64,000 nucleotides of DNA from Cacajao melanocephalus (GCA_963573385.1 CAUYLG010044473.1:44094-108093); one strand, 5' to 3'. Counted from the stretch's first letter, positions 15,611 through 31,192 are shown. Numbers and translations: made by a program. The notes: a model not told the origin generated them from the sequence alone.

Positions 15611-15819
15611 CCTTCAACCATGTCTGTATCACCTCCTCCCTTTTTTAGGCCCCCATCTTCATTCTGGCCAACTGCCAATTTTGCATCACAGGATTCTTCA
15701 CCCAGTCTTTCCCATCACTGGCTCTGTTCCACCCGGAAGGTATAATGTACACATTTCTGAGGAAAGAGGTACTAATGCGATGTCTGCCCCAAACTTTCTG
15801 CCCACCTTGTGTTTTATTT

Positions 15820-16107
15820 TATTATTTATTTTATTTTGCTCTTGTTGCCTAGGCTGGAGTGCAGTGGTATGATCTTGGCTCACTGCAACCTCCGCCTCTC
15901 AGTTCAAGTGATTCTCCTACCTCATCCTCTTGAGTAGCTGGGATTACAGGTGCACACCACCATGCCTGGCTTATTTTTTCTTTCTTTTTTTTTTTTTTTT
16001 TAATTAGAGACAGAGTTTCACCATGTTGACCAGGCTGGTCTCAAACTCCTGACCTCAAGATCCACCTGCTCGGCCTCCCAAAGGGCATGAGCCACCGAGA
16101 CCAGCCC
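15820..16107 (-). mobile_element. Alu, antisense
   Basis: A full antisense Alu with a small deletion near its left-arm end and an extra T-rich insertion at 15977-16003. Confidence 0.92.
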
Positions 16108-16265
16108 CACCATGTGTTTTATATCTGTGTAGAATAGGTTTAGATATACAGTTATTTTGAATGCAATGCTGTTTTTTGTTTCAGATGTCAGATATGTTCA
16201 GACCACGAATCATTTCTTTGTTCAGTTATAATCAGTGGAAATTTTTGGTAAAAGATTAAAAAAAG

Positions 16266-16550
16266 ACTGGCTGGTTGCAGTGGCTCACACCTGTAATCCT
16301 AGCACTTTGGGGAGGCTGAGGCCAGCGCGTCACCTGAGGTCAGGAGTTCGAGACCAGCCTGGCTGTCTACTAAAAATACAAAAATTAGCTGGGTATGATG
16401 GTGGTGTGCGTGTAATCCTAACTACTCAGGAAGCTGAGGCACAAGAATTGCTTGAACCTGGGAGGGGGAGGTTGCAGTGAGTCGAGATCGCACCACTGCA
16501 CTGCAGCCTGGGTGGCAGACTGAGACTTCGTCTCAGGAAAAAAAAAAAAA
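16266..16550 (+). mobile_element. Alu, sense
   Basis: A full Alu with an A-tail, flanked by aaaagattaaa-type duplications. Confidence 0.93.
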
Positions 16551-16919
16551 GATTAAAGATTATTTTTGTTAGGGGGATGGGGAGTGTATTTTCACGGGCC
16601 TTTGGAAGAGTCAAACGGAAGAGATTTAATGACGTGTAAACAGATTAGGCTAATTTCAGATAGTGTTGCTATTTACCAGGAATGGATGTATTCTGATCCA
16701 CTAAATTCGGGTTAATAGAACTCTGTATGTAAAATTACCCATTTGGCAGTATGTTTTACCTTTCACTTTATCTTAGATTCTACAATGTGCAAGGATTGTA
16801 GTCATTAAATATATTGGCCTTTTGCTTTTACTGTGCTACCAATCATGAGGTTTTGTTGTTGTTGTTGTTATTAAAAAGCTCATTGATACAAAACACGTGG
16901 CAGTATATAAGAAAACTTG

Positions 16920-17045
16920 AGTCTGGAGAGACTTAATTGCTTGCTCTTGTCATGTACAATCCTGCCACTTAGTAGCTGAGTGACCTTGGTCAAATTAACC
17001 TGTTTGTACTTCCTCAGTTTTTAAATGGACATAATAATAAATACT
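16920..17045 (+). mobile_element. MIR element
   Basis: It matches the MIR core: cctgccacttagtagctgag, tgaccttggtcaaattaacc, then tcagtttttaaatgg. Confidence 0.8.
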
Positions 17046-17200
17046 GAGTTCATGTCTGCCACTAAACAGCTGTATGGTATTATGCCATATATCTCCTTGC
17101 CTCAGTTTCTTCATGTATAACAATAGTATCTACCTCATGAGATAACCCACATAAGGATGTTAGATAATGAATTGTGAAATGTTTGTTCTACTTGAGATGT
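17046..17200 (+). mobile_element. Second MIR element in tandem
   Basis: A second, more diverged MIR follows in the same orientation: ctgccactaaacagctgtat, cctcagtttcttcatgtata, then tacctcatgagataacccac. Confidence 0.7.
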
Positions 17201-18436
17201 CTCTAAGCATGAAGTTAGCAGAATTCTTGGCTTTTTTTTCTCTCTTAGATTCATGGGATCCACTTATGATCTACTAAGTCAAAATTTGGGGGAGTAGGAA
17301 TCAAATGATAGAATTGGTTCAAGGTCAGTAATATAAGGATTCAGTGTGGACAAGTGTGTGGCTTGAGGAGTTGGCATGAGAGAGTAGATTATATAGTTGA
17401 TGTTGTTAGGGTTCTAGGCTAGAGGTTGGGCAGAGAAGCTTCCCAACAAAATAAGCCAGACGCATCTTTTATTTGCTCCTCCTCTCCCAGTTGCTTATGA
17501 CAAATTTCAGACGTGAAATGTTGAAAGAACTGTGCAGTGGATACACATAGTAGCAGTTAGATTCCAACGTTTTGTTATATATGCTTTATCAAAAAAAAAT
17601 TCTATATGTCCATCTTTTTTTTTCCTTTGGGTGCATTTTAAAGATAGTTGAAGACATTAGTACACGTTGCCCCCAAATACTTCAGCATACATAGAAGGAA
17701 GTAGAGTTAAATATTTGTTTTTTGTTTTTTTTGTTTGTTTTTTTTTTTGGTAATTTATGAGATCTTATGTTACTTTTTATAATATAGCAAAATTTGCATA
17801 TAGCGAAATGTTAAATTTTTAGGGGTGCCATTTAATACATTTGACAAATGCCTATGCCTGTGTAATCCTACCCCCTATCGATAGATTGAACATCTTCTCT
17901 ATCTCCCTAGAAATTTTACTTGTCTTCCTTCTCAGTCAGGTGCCGCCACCTCCCTCCCCAGAGGCAATCACTGTTCTCATTTTTTCCACCATATTTTGGC
18001 TTTGCTTGTTGTGCAACTTCATATAGTTACTCACTACATTTTTTTGTCCCTGGCTGTTGTGAGTAAAGCTGCTATGAGCATTCTTGTTCAGGTCTTTTTG
18101 TAAAATTTATTTCTCTGGGGTAAATACCTGGAAGAAGAGGTGCCAGGTTATATATTTAACTTTTTAAGGAGTGTCATACTGTTTTCAAAAGTGTTTGTGC
18201 CATTTTATATCCCTCCCAACAATGTGTGACCATTTTATTTAGTTTATGTCCTTACCAATAGTTGATAGTCATCTTTTAAATTTTAGTCATTCTGGTTTGT
18301 GTGTGGTGGTATCTCGTTGTAATTTTAATTTGCATTTCCTTGATGACTAATAATATTGTGTTCTTTTTTTATATGCTTATTGGCCATTTGTGTATCTTTT
18401 TTTGTGAGGTATCTGTTCAGTTCTTTATTCCCGCTC

Positions 18437-18716
18437 CCCCCGAGATGGAGTCTTGCTCTGTCCCCCAGGCTGGAGTGCAGTGGTATGATCCCTGCAACTT
18501 TCGCCTCCCAGGTTCAAGTGATTATCCTGTCTTAGTCTCCCAAGTAGCTGGGATTACAGGCACCCGCCGCCATGCCCAGCTAATTTTTTTTATTTTAGTA
18601 GAGACAAGATTTCACTGTGATGCCGGGCTGGTCTCGAACTCTTGAGCTCAGGCAATCCACCTGCCTTGGCCTCCGAAAGTACTAGGATTACAGGCGTGAG
18701 CCACCCCGCCTGGCCC
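18437..18716 (-). mobile_element. Alu, antisense, in L1
   Basis: It is flanked by gttcagttcttt, so the insertion site in L1 is clear. Confidence 0.94.
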
Positions 18717-18743
18717 TTCCGTTCAGTTCTTTTGCCCTTGTAA

Positions 18744-19061
<318 letters not shown>

Positions 19062-19724
19062 GTTGTCTTACTGAGTTGTAGGAGGTCTTTATAAATTCTA
19101 GTCCTGGGTAGTTTGTCAGATACATGTCTTAACACATATTTTCCCCCTAGTCTGGCTTGCCTATTAATTTTCTTAATGATGCCTTTGATTGGCAGATGTT
19201 CTAAATTATATGAAGTCTGGATTTTTTCCTAATATTTTTATTCTTCTTTATGTCCTAAGAAAATTTTGCCTATCCCCAGGCTGCAAAGATAGTTTCCTGT
19301 GCTTGCTTCTAGAAGCTTTGTAATTTTGCTTTTATAGTTTTTCTGATTTCTTTTGATTTTTATATTTGACCCATGGATTAGAGATGTGTTGAATTTTCAG
19401 ATATTTGAGGGGAGGATATTGATTTCTGAGTTAAATTCATCATAATTAGAAAAAGATTGAGATTATGACTTTAGTGTTTTGAAATATATTGAGACTTGTT
19501 TTGTAGTTCAGTATATGGTCTAGTTAATAATTCTTGAAAATATGTTCTGTAGTTGGGTATAGTGATCTATAGAAGTAAGTAAGGTGACTGATAGTATTAG
19601 ATCTTTGTTCTTATTCATTTTTCATGGGGAGGAAGGGTATAGTTTAGTCAGTTAAATTATTGAGAGATGGAGGTTAAAATTGCCAATTTTTAATTGGTGA
19701 ATTTGTCTTATCCCTTTAGTTGTG

Positions 19725-20006
<282 letters not shown>

Positions 20007-20451
20007 TGAGGCCCTCAAGAGAGCATACACTTTACATTTGTTCTATGGCTCCATAGTGATTGGTCCTTTTTAAAAAACCTTTGGAAATATTTTTTGTCTT
20101 GAAATCTACTTTGGTATTAATATAGCCATTCGTCTTGCTAGAATAAGGCTTCTTATGCTTAGTAGTTTCAGGGCATATCTTTTTCTATCCATATACTTCA
20201 GCCTGTCCATGTTTATATTTAAAGTAGATCTCAGGTAAATAGCATATACCTGAGTTTTGCCTTTGTATCCATTTTCTGTCTTTCAATTGGAACACCAAAT
20301 CCATTTATGGTTAATACAATTTTTGATATGGTTGGAATGAGGCTACCATTGATCCATTGTTTTCTGTTGTTCCTTTTGAAAGCTGCCATTTGGGGGTTAA
20401 GGGAATATTATTTAATTATGTAATATTTATTATTAGAATTCTGTTTTTGTT

Positions 20452-20732
20452 GGTTTTTTGTTTTTTGAGATGGGTTCTTGCTGTCACCCAGGATGAAGTC
20501 CAGTGGCATTGTCATGGCTCACTACAGCCTCGAACTCCTGGGCTCAGGCCATTCTCCCACCTCAACCTCCCAGGTACTGGGACTACGGGCATGCCACTGC
20601 ACTTGGCTAGTTTTTTGCTTCTTTTTAGTTTTTGTAGAGTCGGAATCTTGCTGTGTTGCCCAGACTAGTCTTGCACTCTTGGCCTCAAGCTCTATCCTGC
20701 CTTGGCCTCCCAAAATGTTCGGGCTACAAGTC
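20452..20732 (-). mobile_element. Alu, antisense, in L1
   Basis: A diverged, probably J-type copy, lacking the first bases of its left arm. Confidence 0.9.
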
Positions 20733-21639
20733 ATATTATTTGTTGGCATTTTAACTCTCCCTCTTTTGAATTATTTAGTGGTTCCTCTTGGGATTTCTAT
20801 ATCTGTCCATAACTTTTTTACAGATTATGTTACTTTCTTACCACTTGCTGTAAAAATAACAAGATTGCAGGTGTGTAGTTAGATTGACTATCTGTCTTCC
20901 CTGGCATTTATGCTTTACTTGTATTACCTCTGGATAGGCTGTAAATTCAGTGTGTAATTTTTGCTTTATATGGTTACATATATTTTAAAGAAATTAAGAG
21001 AAAAAAAGGTTTTGTTTGCTCACATACTCATTTCTTTCTGAAATCTGAGTTTCCGTTTGGTAGCATTTTTTTTCAGCCTAAAGAACTTTAAGTTAGAGCA
21101 GGTTTTATGGAATTGGATTCTTAGTTTTATCTAAAAGTGTCTTTAATTTTGCTTTGGGCTTTTGGATTAACTTTACTGAGGTGGATTTATTTACATAAAC
21201 TGCATCCATTAGAAGTATTCAAATTATTTTACCTGGCAATGAACTTCTCTGAACTCATTCTGTCTCCCCTGTGGTGGCAGCAGCTGAAGCTTTTTAATTT
21301 TATTTGGCCACTTGGTGTCTGTTTCACAGCTGTGTAGTTTACAGGTCCACCAGAGATTTGTATATACATCTCTGATAAAGTTTAATGTATAATTAGGCAC
21401 AGTCAGAAATTAACAACAGTAATAAAATAGAACCATTATAACACTATAATGTAATAAAAGTTATATGAATGTAGTTTCTTTTTCTCTCACAATATCTTAC
21501 TGTATATTATATTTTTGGCTTGTGGTTGTTCATGGGTCGGGGAAATGGTGGGAATTGAAACTGTGGTTAAGGTAGGACTAGTATATATACCTTTTGTTTC
21601 ATATTAATACAACAGCTATAGTATAGACTAAGAATTACT

Positions 21640-21780
21640 TTTTTTCTCTCAATTTTACCAGTTAGGAAATTGGTACAGAAGGCAGTTAGGTTCCTAAAGT
21701 CACACGGCTGGTTGGTGGCACAGCTGGGATTAAAAATCTTGTTTAGTTTTTCTGATTGAGGAACCCACAGTGTTAACACT
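21640..21780 (-). mobile_element. MIR element, antisense
   Basis: The sequence taaagtcacacggctggttg followed by ggcacagctgggatt is the reverse complement of the MIR core. Confidence 0.7.
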
Positions 21781-21881
21781 ACATGGTGTCACCTTCCTGT
21801 TTACCTTCATCCTGAAAATAAGTGGAGATAAAAGAATGATGTGAAAGATTAAATATATCATAACAATGTGTTATATTTTAG

Positions 21882-22019
21882 GAAATGGAAGTTCCAGTAT
21901 TACCGAAAATCTCTCTACCGATCACCAGTTCTTCACTGCCTACCTTTAATTTCAGTTCCCCTGGGATCACAGCTTCCTCTCCATCACCCATCAGTTCGTC
22001 TCAATCATTAACAAACAAG
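21882..22019 (+). CDS. NUP153: NUP153 coding exon
   Basis: This 138 bp exon encodes 46 residues starting EMEVPVLPKISLPITSSS. The acceptor is TATTTTAG and the donor GTACAA. It is Ser/Pro rich, with one FNF motif. Confidence 0.94.
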
Positions 22020-22359
22020 GTACAAAAGCACTGTATTAATATAGGTGACATTCGTTCTTTCTTAATTCTTTATTTTAAAAAATTCTCTATTGTAAACGGT
22101 TAATTTTCATAATGGAAATTAATAACTCATAGTAAAGAGAAGTGGAAATGGTGTTTTGCTTTTTAAAAAAAATGTACAGATATCTTGGATACATTATAAT
22201 GGAGTATTCCTCAACCCTTATGCAATACCATAGAGATAGAAATTCTTGTAAATTTGTTTCCAAATGTTTCCAGTAAGATACTTTTTGGGTAAGAGTGCAG
22301 TCATATTTCATGTTTTTACTTCTCAAGTAGACTTAACATCTTTTAATCTACTCCTGAAT

Positions 22360-22662
22360 TTTTTTTTTTTCTTCTTTTTTTGAGATGGTGTCTCACTGTG
22401 TTGCTGAGGCTAGAGAGCAGTGGTGCAATCACAGCTTACTGTGACTTCCATCTCCTGGGCTCAAGTGATCTTCCCACCTCAGCCTCCTGAGTAGCTGGGA
22501 CTACAGGTGTGCACCACCACACCCAGCTAATTTTAAAAAAATATTTTTATAGTTGAGGTCTTGCTGTGTTACCCAGGCTGGTCTTGAAATCTTGGGCTCA
22601 AGTAATTCTCCCGTCATGCCCAAAGTGCTGGGATTACAGGTGTGAGCCACTATGCCTGGCCT
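22360..22662 (-). mobile_element. Alu, antisense
   Basis: A full antisense copy flanked by ctcctgaattt-like duplications. Confidence 0.93.
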
Positions 22663-22956
22663 GCTCCTGAAATTTTAATGCTTGCTTTCACTTTTTCTGA
22701 ACATATTCTTATAGATGTTACTTTACTTCTTTATCCAAATACCCACCTCTGAGATTGTGTGTGCTCCTAAGAGGGAGCCAGATTTTATAGCACTTACAGT
22801 TCAGTGTTTTTCAGAAATTAAAGTGAGATTTTTAATTTAAAAGGAAAAAAATACTTAGTGTCTTTGGAATAATCAGTTTGCTTAACGTGTTTTATTCTCA
22901 CTTTATATTTCTAAGCAACTCTTTTTGTGTCATTTCTTAAAAATTTGGGAAACCAG

Positions 22957-23055
22957 GTACAGATGACCTCTCCGAGCAGCACTGGCAGTCCCATGTTTAG
23001 ATTTTCATCTCCAATTGTAAAATCTACTGAGGCAGATGTACTACCTCCATCATCT
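22957..23055 (+). CDS. NUP153: NUP153 coding exon
   Basis: This 99 bp exon encodes 33 residues starting VQMTSPSSTGSPMFRF. The acceptor is GGAAACCAG and the donor GTAAGT. It is phase 0 at both ends. Confidence 0.93.
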
Positions 23056-23129
23056 GTAAGTAGCAAGCAAGGAATAGTATATATTTATTGATTTCAAAGC
23101 CATGTTATACTTTTATCAAATCTAAGATG

Positions 23130-23780
23130 CCATTGGTGGTGAGAAATACTATTATTTTTCTTCCAACTTGAAAAATACTCCATGGATAAAACTTTTGAAC
23201 AATCATATTCTTCACTGCATATGTATACATATATGCATATTCATTTTCTTCTGTACCATTTCAAAGTTAAAATGCAAACATCTTGATTTTCTTAATGATT
23301 CTCCATATATCCCATAAGAAAAAGGACATTCCTTTGCATCCTCACAATACAGCTATCATACCCAAGAAATTTAACATGATATGATAACAACATGGTCTGT
23401 ATTCAGATTTCCCCATTATCCTCAGACTGTCCTTTAATTGTTGTTTTATTTGCTAGATCCCATTAAAGACTAGGACTTGATCAACTAAATTATGTTGCAT
23501 TCAAACATGTCTCATGATTTACCTTTGATCTAGAAAAGTTCTGGGCATTTTTTTCCTTCATGATTGAGAAGTAAATGTTTTGGGTAAGAATAATACTTAG
23601 CCTAATATTCAGATTGCCCCAGATTTGGGATGTTTATAATATGTCACTTTCTGGTTTTGACTGTGTCCTTGTTTTCTGACACAAATAGATGTTACAGATC
23701 AAATGTAATGTCCTTGCCACATGCTAAAATCCATCAGTTGTCCTAGAAGTCTCATACTTTTTATTAGAAAATGGCATTTG
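23130..23780 (-). mobile_element. Old L1 3' UTR fragment, antisense
   Basis: It has the same old L1M 3' UTR type as at 8326-9480 (ccataagaaaaaggacattc, gatttccccattatcctcag). It ends where an Alu begins. Confidence 0.6.
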
Positions 23781-23782
23781 AG

Positions 23783-24228
<446 letters not shown>

Positions 24229-24365
24229 TCACTTTTAGAGATTGTGAAATATGATAAATATGTCTTAAAATAGGTGAAAGTATGTTTTTTGACTTGGGAT
24301 AAAAATAAGCTCTATATTTGATACTTACTGAAAACTAAGTATAAGGATATTCTTTCTCTTTACAG

Positions 24366-24453
24366 ATTGGATTTACATTTAGTGTGCCTGTTGCAAAAAC
24401 AGCAGAACTTCCTGGTTCTAGTAGTACTGTAGAACCAATTTTGAGTAGTTCAG
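24366..24453 (+). CDS. NUP153: NUP153 coding exon
   Basis: This 88 bp exon encodes IGFTFSVPVAKTAELPG and a serine-rich tail, ending one base into an alanine codon. The acceptor is TCTTTACAG and the donor GTAAGT. Confidence 0.93.
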
Positions 24454-24903
24454 GTAAGTAAAAATTTCTCACATTTTTACATAAAACAGTTGCCTACAGT
24501 AGATTAGTATTTCAAATTCTTTCACCTTTGGTAATTCTTATACATGCCTTCATTTGGATGAAATAAGCTCTGAAAAGCAAGCAGCCTGTCAACAGTGCTT
24601 TTTATTAGTGATCTTTACAGATACTTCGCTCCCTAAATGGAAGTGTCAGTTTGGTTTTGAGAGAGACAGGCACAGTAGCAGGTTTATCCACTGGCTTTTT
24701 TTAGTCAAAATAAGATGACAAGTTAGTTATAAAGCAAGTCTCATTATAAGAAATTTGTGGGTTGTCTATGTTTAATGGAGTAGATGTTATTTCTAGTTTT
24801 TACTGTTGAGTTCACAAGCATTTTTATGTGTAAAGGTTATGTAGGCCCATGCAGATTGTGATACATAATTTCTGAACTGAAGAAATCAACATGATTGAAG
24901 GAA

Positions 24904-25190
24904 GGAGGCCGTGGCTCATGCTTGTAAACCCAGCACTTTGGGAGGCCAACATAGGAGGATTGCTTGAGGCCAGGTGTTCAAGACCATCCTGGGCAGCATA
25001 GCAAGACTCATCCATTACCCCCTCCCCCCCAAAAAAAAAAGGAAAAAGAAATAACCAGGTAGTGGTGTGAGCCTGGGAGGCTGAAGTGGGAGAATTGCTT
25101 GAGCCCAGGAAGTTGAGGCTACGGTGAGCTGATTGCACTACCACACTACAGTTGGGTTACAGGGCAAAACCCTATCTCAAAAAAAAAAAG
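24904..25190 (+). mobile_element. Alu, sense
   Basis: A diverged, J-like dimer with a C/A-rich middle linker. It forms an inverted pair with the next Alu. Confidence 0.92.
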
Positions 25191-25230
25191 GGAGGGGGAA
25201 GAAATCAATAATCAGAGAATTAAAACATAG

Positions 25231-25545
<315 letters not shown>

Positions 25546-25877
25546 GCATCTTGTTTCTTATCGTTTCTTTTGTTCCATCCCTCCTCTCCCCATCACACAC
25601 AGAAATAGACATTTCAGGTCACTTTGAAGCATTACCAAACGTCTTAATTTCATCTGTAAATAGAAATCTCCCCTTAAAAATAAAACCATTATCACACTGA
25701 AAATACAGATCTTATTTTAAATATAAGAATGCAAGCTTGGAAAGCATAAAAAGTCAAAGCAGTAAGTCACTCATCTTACTGCGAACAACCGTTATTACTC
25801 TTTAGATGTAAACATTCTAAATCTAGACTTTCTAACTTGCTTTTACCCGTAACTATGCTTTTGAGAGTGATTTTTGT

Positions 25878-26156
25878 AGGCCACGCATGGTGACTCATGC
25901 CAGTAATGCCAGTGCTTTGGGAGGCCGAGGTGAGAGGATTGCTTGAGGCCAGGAGATTAACACCAGCCTGGCCAGCCATAGAGAGACCCCATGTCTACAA
26001 AAAAATAAAAAAATATTAGCTAGATGTGGTGGCATGCACATGTGTTCCTAGCTAGTTAATGCTAGTTGGGAGGCTAAGGTGGGAGGCTGCATTGAGCTAT
26101 AATTGCACCACTGCACTTCAGCCTTGATGACAACAAGACAGTCACTCTGTTTTGAA
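25878..26156 (+). mobile_element. Alu, sense, diverged
   Basis: An old dimer with a shortened right arm. Confidence 0.88.
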
Positions 26157-26470
26157 AAAGGATGATTTTTGTGGCTGCATAAGTATTTCATCATGTCACT
26201 GTTATATAATTTATGTAACCAGACCTTTATTGAATATTTTACCATACAGGTTTTTCAGTGTTACAACTGAAGGATATTTTCGATTATATTAGTGTGAATT
26301 TCTAAAAATGAAATAATTGCTCAGTTGAAAATTACTTTTTTTGATTAGTTTTGTAAATTGTTGTGTAATCAAATACATATTTCATACAGTGGGTGGGGCT
26401 TGCCCCAGTTGCCATATCCTCTCCAGTTTTTCAGTTTGATTTTTTTTGATTATCAGTGAATTCATTGGAT
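26157..26470 (-). mobile_element. Old L1 3' fragment, antisense
   Basis: Diverged sequence resembles L1M 3' ends (tcagttgaaaattac, ccccagttgccatatcctct). The family call is weak. Confidence 0.45.
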
Positions 26471-26723
26471 GACAGTTAAAGTTTATATTTTTTACCTTTT
26501 TATTTGGGGGTGGGAGGTATATAGTATGGGTAATAATGTTTTTATTTCCTTGTAATGGCAGATGAACTCTGTAGAGTCATTTGTTTATTGAATTGCAGTG
26601 ACTTTTTAAATGAACTTTTACAAATTAATCTAAAAGGTGGTTTTGAAAGATTTTTTAAAATGCATTTAAGAGTTTAGTGCTTTTATGTGGAATAATGTTT
26701 TTTACAATTAAAAAAAATTACAG

Positions 26724-26849
26724 CCGAAGATGTGACTGCAGTGAACAGTACAAGTTGTAAGAAGACACCACCTGAAGATTGTGAGGGTCCTTTTAGACCT
26801 GCAAAAATCCTGAAAGAAGGAAGTGTTCTAGATGTTCTGAAAAGCCCTG
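26724..26849 (+). CDS. NUP153: NUP153 coding exon
   Basis: This 126 bp exon contains KKTPPEDCEGPFRPAKILKE and VLDVLKSPG, the conserved segment just before the zinc fingers. The acceptor is AAATTACAG and the donor GTAAGA. It starts and ends inside split codons that match its neighbours. Confidence 0.94.
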
Positions 26850-27204
26850 GTAAGATAATGGCTGCCTTTGAGAGTCAAGAATCTTAATTACAAACTCATG
26901 ATCTCATTTTAATGTCATTTGTATTATACTTTCGGCTTTTAAAAATTTATGACTAGTTTGGTAGGAGATTTACTTTTGAATAGAGATGTAATCAGGTGTA
27001 ATTGTTTTGCTGGAAATATCTTAAAAGCCTTACTTCCTTGGAATTTAAGGACTCTATACTAAAATGAAATCTCTGAGAGGCAAGTATAGGAGGAGAAAAT
27101 GGATTCTCCATTAATAGAGATAGGCCAGTGAGGAATAAGAGTAAGTAAACCTGATGATACACATAGACATGTTTTTCTCTTATGAGAGCCTTGAGCTGCT
27201 GCTT

Positions 27205-27503
<299 letters not shown>

Positions 27504-27748
27504 AACTGCCTTCTTGAATTATTCCCCAGTTTGGTAAATATGGAACAAGACTAAGTGGAAAGCATTTGCTGAGTTGTAACATATATACATAGGAAGCAGT
27601 ACTCAATTGAATTGAAATAAGATTTGAAAGCCAGTAGGTAATAATTAAAAAGGGGATAAATAGTTCTCAGGTAAGAGTAAGTTTTTAGTTTGAAACCAGA
27701 GGATGTTTACAGTTCCATTTTTGATGTGTATATAAGAGTGTAAAACTG

Positions 27749-28838
<1,090 letters not shown>

Positions 28839-28961
28839 CCATGTTGGCCAGGTTGGTCTTGAACTCCTGACATCAAGCGATTGGTCTGCCTTGCCTTCCC
28901 AAAGTGCTGGGATTACAGGCTAGGGCCACCGTGTCCAGCCTAGAATCTTTATTATGAAATA
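28839..28961. repeat. 123 bp duplicated segment (derived copy)
   Basis: This segment copies 31070-31192: the 3' two-fifths of an antisense Alu plus 20-odd bases of the unique flank beside it (tagaatctttattatgaaat). Both copies share unusual Alu variants (gacatcaag, gattggtct). It lacks an Alu start, a poly(T) tract and its own target duplication, so it did not arise by retrotransposition. Confidence 0.88.
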
Positions 28962-29439
28962 ACTTATGAAGGTAGAGGATGCCACAGCAGTGGATTATGC
29001 CTGGACAAAATTCAAAGATGATATTGAAGCTATTTGACGTAGCCAATGGAACAGTTAAAAGAAGAAATGGATGAGGGAGGGAGAGGACTATGAGTATTCT
29101 GTGTTTGTAGAAAGACAGAATATAGCAAAATGTGGATGGCAATAATTCATATCAGTAAATTAGTACCAATAGAAGCATCAAACTAGAAATTCTTTGAAGG
29201 AGAAGGTGACATCCTGTAAACAAAACATCTTTTGTAGAATTTTAACTGGTTTAAGTGTAACTTATTAGGTGATTGATAAATATGATTACTTAAGTGAAAA
29301 ACAACTCTTAAGTAGTTCATCTTGGATTGTAGGTAAGTGTGCAATGAGGTGAATGTCTTCTCAGTAATAATAAATTAATGCTTTGATTTAGAAAGCTTCT
29401 CTAACATTGTTTTTGCACTCTCTCCTTTATTCATTGTAG

Positions 29440-30057
29440 GTTTTGCATCACCGAAGATAGATTCTCTTGCTGCTCTGCCTACCACAACAAGCCCAGTAGT
29501 TTATACAAGACCAGCAATAAGTAGCTTTTCTTCGAGTGGAACTGGGTTTGGGGAAAGTTTAAAAGCTGGGTCATCATGGCAGTGTGATACATGTCTACTC
29601 CAGAACAAAGTCACAGACAACAAATGCATAGCCTGTCAAGCAGCAAAATTGTCACCCAGAGATACTGCTAAACAGACTGGAATTGAAACACCAAATAAAA
29701 GTGGCAAAACAACTCTTTCTGCATCAGGGACAGGCTTTGGAGACAAGTTTAAACCAGTGATAGGCACTTGGGATTGTGACACCTGTTTAGTGCAAAATAA
29801 ACCTGAAGTGGTAAAATGTGTAGCCTGTGAAACACCAAAACCTGGAACTGGTGTGAAGCGAGTCCTTACATTGACAGTGGTTTCTGAAAGTGCTGAGACT
29901 ATGACTGCTTCATCTTCCAGCTGCACTGTGACCACTGGCACCTTAGGATTTGGAGATAAGTTCAAAAGGCCCGTTGGATCTTGGGAGTGTTCAGTATGCT
30001 GTGTCTCTAATAATGCAGAGGACAATAAGTGTGTGTCCTGCATGTCTGAGAAACCAG
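29440..30057 (+). CDS. NUP153: NUP153 exon with zinc fingers 1-3
   Basis: This 618 bp exon encodes 206 residues with three RanBP2-type zinc fingers (W-x-C-x2-C-x10-C-x2-C) at 29577-29635, 29769-29828 and 29982-30041. Their first Cys pairs read CDTC, CDTC and CSVC, and each has an Asn after the second Cys. Fingers 2 and 3 follow a GFGDKFK motif. In NUP153 this array binds Ran-GDP/GTP and ELYS and is needed for basket assembly (family knowledge). All twelve zinc-binding cysteines are present. The acceptor is CATTGTAG and the donor GTATGT. Confidence 0.97.
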
Positions 30058-30860
30058 GTATGTTTTTGGCTTGATGGAGTAGTTTTGCTTATTACTTTAG
30101 TAGAACATTTTAATTTATTCTAAGAACCCCTGTTTTAGATGTTTCAGGATGAGAATTTCTCATACATATTAATTTTTCTAAACTATCTTGAGGTAAAAAT
30201 GTCTTATTTGGGGCTAGATCTTTATGTTTGCTTAGGATAGGTTATGTGTTAACTGGTCTGCTATATATGCCGACCTCCACTTTCTGTGCCATTTTATTGG
30301 AAATTTCTTGTTCAGAGTTGACTAATACAGATACTGAAAGTTCTTAGAATGGGGTAATATTTCTCAAACCTTTGTACAGAGTAAGATACTACTTTGTCCA
30401 TTTTTCTGCAAATAGAAATCAGGATAGCTAGTGGGCACGGGGAATGTTTCTTTAGGGGACAGACTGTAGTCATTAATGAAAAGGCTGTAGCTGTTGCAGT
30501 GATAGTAAATTACCAAATCACTAATGAAAAATTCTAATCTAGGCAGCCAGAAACATGGAGTTCGATTCATTTGAGTTTTTTCTGTTTTTCTATTCAAAGT
30601 TGGAAGAATTACTGAAGATTCATATTGAATCTTTAATTCATCTGGAAGTGGCTCTGATGGTTTATAATATTACATAATTTTATGGTTCAGATACATGGTA
30701 ACATGGTATCCTGGGAATTACACTGTTTTCAATGCATTATTCATGCATGTGCAGTTTTATGCCTGTAATGTACATAATCTGAGTTACTAACCTAGGCACC
30801 TTGCCTGAGCCCTTGTGCATATTTCTGATTCCTATGGGATACTTCCTTATGAGTAAGATT
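30058..30860. other. NUP153 intron without recognised repeat
   Basis: About 0.8 kb of ordinary AT-rich intron after the zinc-finger exon. Nothing is recognisable. Confidence 0.6.
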
Positions 30861-30882
30861 TTAGAATCTTCATTTCTTCTCT

Positions 30883-31171
30883 CTTTTTGAGACAGAGTCT
30901 CACTCTGTCACCCAGGCTGGAGTGCAGTGACGCGATCTTGGCTCACTGCAACCTCCACCTCCCACATCCATGAAATTCGTATGCCTCTGCCTCCTGAGTA
31001 GCTGGAATTAGAGGTGCTTGCCACCATGCCTGGCTAGTTTTTTGTATTTTTAGTAGAGATGGGGCTTTGCCATGTTGGCCAGGCTGGTCTTGAACTCCTG
31101 ACATCAAGTGATTGGTCTCCCTTGGCCTCCCAAAGTGCTGGGATTACAGACTTGAGCCACCGTGCCCGGCC
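30883..31171 (-). mobile_element. Alu, antisense (source of the 123 bp duplication)
   Basis: A full copy flanked by ttagaatcttcat and ctagaatctttat. Confidence 0.95.
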
Positions 31172-31192
31172 TAGAATCTTTATTATGAAATA
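31070..31192. repeat. 123 bp duplicated segment (source copy)
   Basis: This is part of the intact Alu at 30883-31171 plus its right flank. The Alu's target duplications (ttagaatcttcat at 30861 and ctagaatctttat at 31171) show that this is the original location. Confidence 0.88.

Noticed and set aside
29636..30043. 135-codon - strand ORF over the zinc-finger exon
   Set aside because: It is an antisense shadow of NUP153; the + strand frame has clear zinc-finger motifs and splice sites.
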